Of a DNA stretch of 64,000 nt, positions 57,991 through 64,000 are shown piece by piece. Source of the stretch: Chamaelirium japonicum (taxonomy: Eukaryota > Streptophyta > Magnoliopsida > Liliales > Melanthiaceae); the NCBI GenBank assembly GCA_947650365.1, contig OX393550.1, positions 68,813,744-68,877,743 of the forward strand, given 5' to 3'. The notes under the pieces were generated by a model. It did not search any database. It saw only the letters and a list, made by a program, of their open reading frames with translations, and was not told where the DNA came from. The translations under genes were made by a program, and so were the position numbers. The number at the start of each line of letters is the position of its first letter. Position 1 is the stretch's first letter.

Positions 57991-58311
57991 TACCAGGTCG
58001 TTTAACAAGTTTAGGGCCTCGTGTTGCGACACGACCCTTTACGTGCAAATGTTAAACGGTTTCGGGTTGTGAAACAGCACAACTCTCAATTTCAAACTAC
58101 CAGGTCGTTTAACAAGTTTAGGGCCTCGTGTTGCGACACGACCCTTTACGTGCAAATGTTAAACGATTTCGGGTTGTGAAACAGCACAACTCTCAATTTC
58201 AAGCTACCAGGTCGTTTAACAAGTTTAGGGCCTCGTGTTGCGACACGACCCTTTACGTGCAAATGTTAAACGGTTTCGGGTTGTGAAACAGCACAACTCT
58301 CAATTTCAAGC
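57991..58311. repeat. 107-bp tandem array, 3 units
   Basis: TACCAGGTCGTTTAACAAGT recurs at 57991, 58098 and 58205. Each unit contains the inverted repeat TCGTGTTGCGACACGA and a CGTTTAAC/GTTAAACG pair. A fourth partial unit starts at 58312. Confidence 0.95.
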
Positions 58312-58851
58312 TACCAGAATATCAACACTCAGATACATAATCCAAGACACCTTCGCTGCCTCGACGTGCAGCAAGTCCAAAATCCGAGACCTGCTCTCGG
58401 CACCCTAGCAAAGCCTAAAGCTCTTTGCCCCAACACATCTCGACATAAAGATCAAGGTCCCACGCGTCGAGCAGCATTCAGCCAATGTCACTCCAGAGGC
58501 AGGACATCTCTCAAACTTACCAAGTCACTACTGAAGGCTTCTACCACTCGACACTCATAAGAGAGCATCACGTGCTCTCATGCTCGAGGAAGACTCGTTC
58601 TGGAAATCCACCATCGATGAGGGGGTGAATCTACAATCTTTCATAGCCAGCATCAACGACGAGACGACTATCACCCAGGAGTCGCGTGATCTTCCGACCA
58701 ACCCTCAAAAATCTTCCGACGTTGCAGATCGTCCTAAGATTCAAAAGCCGATTGACAAAGGCGAAAACTCATCAACCATTTGAGGGCAAAGTCCGAGACC
58801 TGAGTCTCAGCATTCAATCGAAGTCTTTGCTCGTGGCCTCACTCGAACCAT
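58312..58851. other. Unique noncoding part of the element's 3' region
   Basis: Short frames only (64 and 67 codons), no family recognised. Confidence 0.5.
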
Positions 58852-59340
58852 GACCGGATAATTTTTTACCGATTGGACAAACTTGTCCGATCGGCTAAAA
58901 TTATTCGATCGGTCGATTTTCTACTGGATCTGGCAAAAAACCGAGGTTTTTTGCCGATCACGTGAACCTTGACCGGATAATTTTTTACCGATCGGACAAA
59001 CTTGTCCGATCGGCTAAAATCATTCGATCGGTCGATTTTCTACTGGATCTGGCAAAAAACCGAGGTTTTTTGCCGATCACGCGAACCTTGACCGGATAAT
59101 TTTTTACCGATCGGACAAACTTGTCCGATCGGCTAAAATCATTCGATCGGTCGATTTTCTATTGGATCTGGCAAAAAACCGAGGTTTTTTGCCGATCACG
59201 CGAACCTTGACCGGATAATTTTTTACCGATCGGACAAACTTGTCCGATCGGCTAAAATCATTCGATCGGTCGACTTTCTACTGGATCTGGCAAAAAACCA
59301 AGGGTTTTTGCCGATCACTCGAACCTTGACCGGATAATTT
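58852..59340. repeat. 119-bp tandem array, 4 units
   Basis: GACCGGATAATTTTTTACCG recurs at 58852, 58971, 59090 and 59209, with a partial fifth at 59328. The units are rich in CCGATCGG palindromes (CCGATCGGACAAACTTGTCC). Confidence 0.95.
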
Positions 59341-60360
59341 GGCCTCAACACTATTCAGTAGCAAGGCATTCGAATTCTATTCAGAACACCCAAACATTCA
59401 ATCGCTTCCTAAGTTAGCAGGCCCTAAGTTAGCAGGCACCAACTACTGTGAGAAGGCCGACAATCACGATGGTGTTCAGTGCCACAAATAGTCGATCGAT
59501 GGTCGATCTTCTGACTACCTTCAACCTTTCGACAATAGCTGATCGTCACAACTGATCGGCCGAAACTCGCCGCAACTTCTTCGAAGTACAACAAATATAT
59601 TGATCCCCTAGATTGTTACCCATAAATCGATTGGCAAACATTTGAGCGGGGGTTGCTTATGTCTTCCCACATGTTCGATGCGTGATGAACACCAATAAAA
59701 GACGACTTTACTCGATCAAAGAATCATGCCATCACAACCATCCCTTCCATCATACATGGAACTTCCATGCAAGCATGCATGTATATGCACCGATCCACCA
59801 ACTCAACTTCCCACTTGGAACCCAAGTTTCCTTTCAATCCCATTCAGAGATCCCACTCGGAATCCAACTTGCCCTTCAATCCAACTCAACTTCCCACTTG
59901 GAATCCAACTTGCCCTTCAATCCCATTGAGAGTTCCACTTGGAATCCAAGTTGCCGTTCAAATCCAACTCTCAAACAAGAGCAAACACCAAACCTCCATC
60001 AAACGGCCATAATCAATGCCATCATTTGTGCATCAATGCCATCACAGACTTCATTGCATCAAGCTATCACAGCCTTCCCTTCCATCATGCATGGAACTTC
60101 CATGCATGCATGTGCGCCGATCCACCCAGCACTCCACCTCTCATTCCCACTTGATCACTTTGTAACACATGAAATCAGCGGCCAGGATTCGCCAGTGACT
60201 GTGAGCCCGTGACTCATGTTTACTGCTGCCCACTACACCCTCCGTTGGAGACGAGATCAACGGCCAGCATTTACTCTCTTCAAAAGAGTATGACAGCAGT
60301 CCCGTGACTGCGCAGTGGCGGAATGGGGAAGCCAGCCCGTGACTGCACAGTGATAAAACT
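59341..60360. other. Noncoding 3' region with ~45-bp degenerate repeats
   Basis: 59805-59965 has four degenerate repeats of CCCACTTGGAATCCAACTTG and CCCTTCAATCC. The resulting 176-codon frame (59682-60212) is repeat translation. CATGCATGCA words occur at 59768-59785 and 60090-60115. Confidence 0.5.
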
Positions 60361-60880
60361 TGAAACATCCATCAAACGGTCCAGATCCGTTTGACCGAGC
60401 GGAGGGGTGCGATCATGCCAGCACTAAAGCACCGTATCCCACTCAAAGGGATCGGCCTCCCCTGTTCTTCCAAAAATCTGGAGCTGCAGTCCTCCATCTC
60501 CTCCCCCTCCGGAACGACGACGACAGCATGGGGAGAACGGATCTGGTGGCGGCTCTCTACGCCCTCGGCTCCGATCGGCAGCGCGTATCCGATCGAGCCC
60601 GCTGCAGCTCTCCCCCCTTCACCGGCAACGACAACAGTGACCCCGCCCATCTCCGATCCAGATGGTGTTCGGGTGCGAGACCGATGATCGGTTGCCCGCG
60701 ACCGATCGGTCACTGGCAACCGGTCAAGATTCATGCGATCGGTCCCCACGAGGGGTGTTCTTCCCGATCCAGTGCATTTTTTAGCCGATCGGCGATTTTC
60801 TTCTTCCCATACACCGGCTGGTGGCGCCTGATCGACGACCGGCAGCAGCCCTTCGTCCTCGACTGATCGGCCAAAAATCC
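60361..60880. other. GC-rich island inside the retrotransposon's 3' region
   Basis: Clearly GC-richer than its neighbours, with overlapping frames on both strands (168 codons on plus, 125 on minus). It could be a captured host gene fragment, but I recognise no family. Confidence 0.35.
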
Positions 60881-61199
60881 ATTGAATCTTGGGCTAGAAG
60901 TGTTTTTCCAACCGATCAGCTCAGTTTCGATCGGATTAATTTGCCCGATCTGTCGATTTTGTCCGATCGGACAAAATCGCCCGATCGGACAAATTCACCC
61001 GATCGGCGCCGCAGCACATACCCGATTGACGTCTCCGGCAGCAGCCCTTTCTCCCTCTACTTGAACGGGCACCCGAACGGCGAGCAGCAGATCAAAGATC
61101 GGCAACTCAACAGCTACTTCTCTAAACATTTAGCCGATCAAACAACTTTCTTCTCTCAAATCTAATCTTTACCTGATCAAACATACCATACCACCCTCC

Positions 61200-62195
61200 C
61201 CTTCCATTGGCGAGTTGCACCCGATCACCTCGATCGATAGGTCGAAATTGACCGATCACTTTTTTGACCGATCAAAATTTGACCGATCAAATTTGACCGA
61301 TCACTTTTTGACCGATCAAATTTGATCGATCAAAATTGACCGATCACTTTTTTAACCGATCAAAATTTGACCGATCACTTCGACCAAACACTTTGACTGA
61401 TCGGTCAGACTTGACCAGTCGAATTCGACTGATCGGTCGATTTTCTACTAGATCGGTCAAAAAACCATGTTTTTTGACCGATCACCCGATCCTTGACCGG
61501 TTGAATTTTGACTGATCAGTCAAAATTTGACCGATCGGTCAAATTTGTCCGATCGGTCAAAATTTGACCGATCGGCCAAAATTTTACCGATCGGTCAAAA
61601 TTTGACCGATCAGTCAAATTTGTCCGATCGAACAGAAATCAATCGATCGGTCAAAATCTCTACTGGATCGGTCAAAAAACCATGTTTTTTGACCGATCAC
61701 CCGATCCTTGACCGGTTGAATTTTGACTGATCAGTCAAAATTTGACCGATCGGTCAAATTTGTCCGATCGGTCAAAATTTGACCGATCGGCCAAAATTTT
61801 ACCGATCGGTCAAAATTTGACCGATCAGTCAAATTTGTCCGATCGAACAGAAATCAATCGATCGGTCAAAATCTCTACTGGATCGGTCAAAAAACCATGT
61901 TTTTTGACCGATCACCCGATCCTTGACCGGTTGAATTTTGACTGATCAGTCAAAATTTGACCGATCGGTCAAATTTGACCGATCGGTCAAATTTGTCTGA
62001 TCGGCCAAATTTGTCCGATCGGCCAAATTTGACCGATCGGTCAAAATTTGACCGATCAGTCAAATTTGTCCGATCGGCCAAATTTTAACCGATCGGTCAA
62101 AATTTGACCGATCAGTCAAATTTGTCCGATCGGCCAAATTTTAGCCGATCGGTCAAAATTTGTCCGATCGATCAAATTTGACCGATCAGTCTATT
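61200..62195. repeat. GATCGGTC-rich palindromic repeat field
   Basis: About 1 kb built from TTTGACCGATCGGTCAAA variants: self-complementary words that repeat every ~19-20 bp. A 215-bp higher-order unit is repeated exactly at 61527-61741 and 61742-61956 and partly before and after. Two identical 67-codon frames come from this duplication and are not genes. Confidence 0.9.
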
Positions 62196-62312
62196 TTCAA
62201 ACGCTTAACACTCGACAAGAAACTCCTCTTCATGTGTGACAGGGGGTCGTTAGCTTTGCACCACGAGTCCAAGCCAGCTAGATCGGCCTCTAGCTAACTT
62301 GGAGGGGGTAAC

Positions 62313-63210
62313 TGTGGGTGCAAATTTTGGCAAGAGTTTACCAACTACTACGGGACCCACCGGCCCTGCCTGGTGGGCCCACGAAGACTACAGCGGGACC
62401 CACCGGCCCTGCCTGGTGGGCCCACGAAGACTACAGCGGGACCCACCGGCCCTGCCTGGTGGGCCCACGAAGACTACAGCGGGACCCACCGGCCCTGCCT
62501 GGTGGGCCCATGAAGACTACAGCGGGACCCACCGGCCCTGCCTGGTGGGCCCACGAAGACTACAGCGGGACCCACCGGCCCTGCCTGGTGGGCCCACGAA
62601 GACTACAGCGGGACCCACCGGCCCTGCCTGGTGGGCCCACGAAGACTACAGCGGGACCCACCGGCCCTGCCTGGTGGGCCCACGAGGACTACCGCGGGAC
62701 CCACCGGCCCTGCCTGGAGGACCCCCAGATACGACAGCAGAAACCGCCATTTACCCCAGGACTCACTCCTAGAGATTCCTATAAATAGCAGAGCCTTCGA
62801 ATGTAAAAGGATCGAAATGAAGATCCACAAATCTGATTTGCACTCTGAGATCTGACTTTCAGAACCAGAGCTCTGGGATTTCACACTTCCGATCTACCAT
62901 CTCCCTTTGATCTTCTTTTAGAAAGATCAGTGTTTACAGTGATACTCGGCCTGTCGAGATCACTTCAATATAAGTGTTAGTGAATTCGGGTTGCACCCTA
63001 TAGCACGGAGACGTAGGCTTCGGCTGAACTCCGAGATCACTTCTCGTGTCAAACTCTCTCTGATTGCATCTCTCTGTTTACAAATCAAAAGCTTCAACTT
63101 CGATCAACAGTCGATCAACAGATCGACCAACGATCTTCGACGTCAACACGAACATTCAATTGACTGGTGCTGCGAGAGTCTTCGGGTCGGCACGAAGATT
63201 TTCCCTCACA
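62313..63210 (+). repeat. 3' LTR of the gag-only element
   Basis: 898 bp, nine 43-bp units (from 62352), otherwise nearly identical to the 5' LTR. The last repeat unit reads CACGAGGACT where the 5' LTR has CACAAGGACT. Confidence 0.95.
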
Positions 63211-64000
63211 TACCCCTTCTACGTTCAAGCGCAAACGTCAAAGCTACGCTAAAGCAAAACCAAACGCCATAAGCCAAAGCCGAAAGGTAGAAGCAAGATC
63301 AACACCGCGAACCTACGATCAAGGACGCCGAGGTCTAGCAAGAGCCGAGGAAGACATGAAGATTGAGCAAAAAATACCAAAAGCCCCTAACCGAGAAAGC
63401 ATGAAGCACGAAAGGGACAAAAGCAAAGGCAAAAACACTGGACCTCTCAAGAAACCCGAAACATTGTAAAGATTTCTTTCCTTAGCAACCCCTCCAGAGC
63501 TCTCGCACGAAGTAACGTGGAGACGCGGATCAAATGGACCCTCCAGATGATCTCTCCCACAACATATTGATCAAATCTTCGCTGCACCCGACTCACCACC
63601 CCCGGATCCCTGCTTTATAATCTTCGTGTGCACAATAAAAATGACCGGAATCTTTTTTCCGCGCATACAACGGCTTCTTCTCGCTGTAAGGCCACTATAG
63701 GGGTAAAATTGCTAATTTAAAAAAAAAAGGGACAAGGAAGGGATTTAATGCTAAACGCAACAGATACCAGAGTTTATTGTAATACAGGATTAGGGTTAGA
63801 GTTAGTTAGAGGGGTGTTAGATTAATAACCCCTTTATTAATTTTCGGCACGTGCTGGTATAGACTAGTGGGGCGGCTTTCTGGACTCCGCTGAAGACGGT
63901 CGGCTATCGGCAGCCGTATCGGACTGCGCGCCGCCTTCTCATCAATTCTCCTCCCAGACGAAACGCACACCTATTTATACCCTCGTCCTCTTTCTCTCTC
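63211..64000 (+). promoter_or_regulatory. Duplicated upstream block, copy B, right part, with promoter
   Basis: Collinear with 46947-47747. It starts with the second TACCC of the target duplication. Contains a GATTAGGGTTAG telo-box-like word (about 63787) and TATA box CTATTTATAC (63971-63980). By comparison with copy A, a transcription start near 64000 and an ATG about 80 bp beyond the window end are expected. Confidence 0.7.

Larger units (their letters stand above)
54823..63210 (+). mobile_element. Young gag-only Tat-like LTR retrotransposon
   Basis: 8,388 bp with the perfect target duplication TACCC (54818-54822 and 63211-63215). LTRs are 54823-55763 (941 bp) and 62313-63210 (898 bp). The difference of 43 bp is exactly one tandem-repeat unit; otherwise I noticed one SNP, so the insertion is very recent. 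PBS at 55765-55785 and polypurine tract GGAGGGGGTAAC at 62301-62312. It codes for Gag only. Protease, RT, RNase H and most of integrase are gone, so it needs a partner element. The 3' noncoding region (57.9-62.2 kb) is largely tandem repeats, as known for Tat-lineage elements. Confidence 0.92.

Noticed and set aside
59682-60212. 176-codon frame with repeated LGIQLALQS-type words
   Set aside because: Translation of degenerate ~45-bp repeats in the retrotransposon 3' region.
61527-61945. Two identical 67-codon frames
   Set aside because: Caused by the exact 215-bp duplication in the GATCGGTC repeat field.

Overview
This is nuclear DNA from a flowering plant with a repeat-rich genome. The evidence is a spliced plant-type SelK/SelG gene, a group III WRKY sequence, plant Ty3/gypsy (Tekay chromovirus and Tat-like) and Ty1/copia elements, a hAT transposon, MITE-like foldbacks and long microsatellites. 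The species cannot be named from the sequence. No tRNA, rRNA or CRISPR locus was seen.

Layout. (1) 1-13.7 kb holds one apparently intact host gene on the minus strand, a 106-residue selenoprotein K (SelK/SelG) homologue with Cys in place of Sec. It has four coding exons and a first intron of about 8.9 kb filled with old repeats, including a hAT remnant inside an LTR-like fragment. Its upstream region carries two identically spaced pairs of CACGTG boxes. (2) 13.7-29 kb is a three-level nest. A decayed copia element was entered by a non-autonomous LTR element, which was then entered by a 9.9-kb Tekay gypsy element with the perfect target duplication ATTAC. The middle element carries an intronless group III WRKY copy in antisense orientation. 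A solo LTR also splits the copia gag. (3) 30.2-35.1 kb is a decayed minus-strand Tat-like element with 75-bp and 76-bp arrays. (4) 35.1-39 kb is a large palindrome made of two LTR ends facing each other across an 18-nt primer-binding-site core. (5) 39-45 kb is a LARD-like element whose only long ORF (565 aa) is not a recognisable gag; it is acidic and ends in a hydrophobic segment. (6) 45-64 kb is a tandemly duplicated gene region. Copy A has a promoter block, then a first exon (probably DUF7054/At4g22758-like) broken by a frameshift, a stop and a 4.6-kb solo LTR with target duplication GCGAC. Copy B has the same promoter block split by a very young, 8.4-kb, gag-only Tat-like retrotransposon with target duplication TACCC. 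Copy B's coding exon would lie just past the window end.

Almost all other open frames are spurious. Many come from tandem repeats whose period is not a multiple of three. The strongest candidates for something undescribed are the antisense WRKY capture, the LARD ORF, the LTR-PBS-LTR palindrome, and the gag-only element with its GATC-rich palindromic 3' region. All identifications are by eye from motifs; no database search was run.
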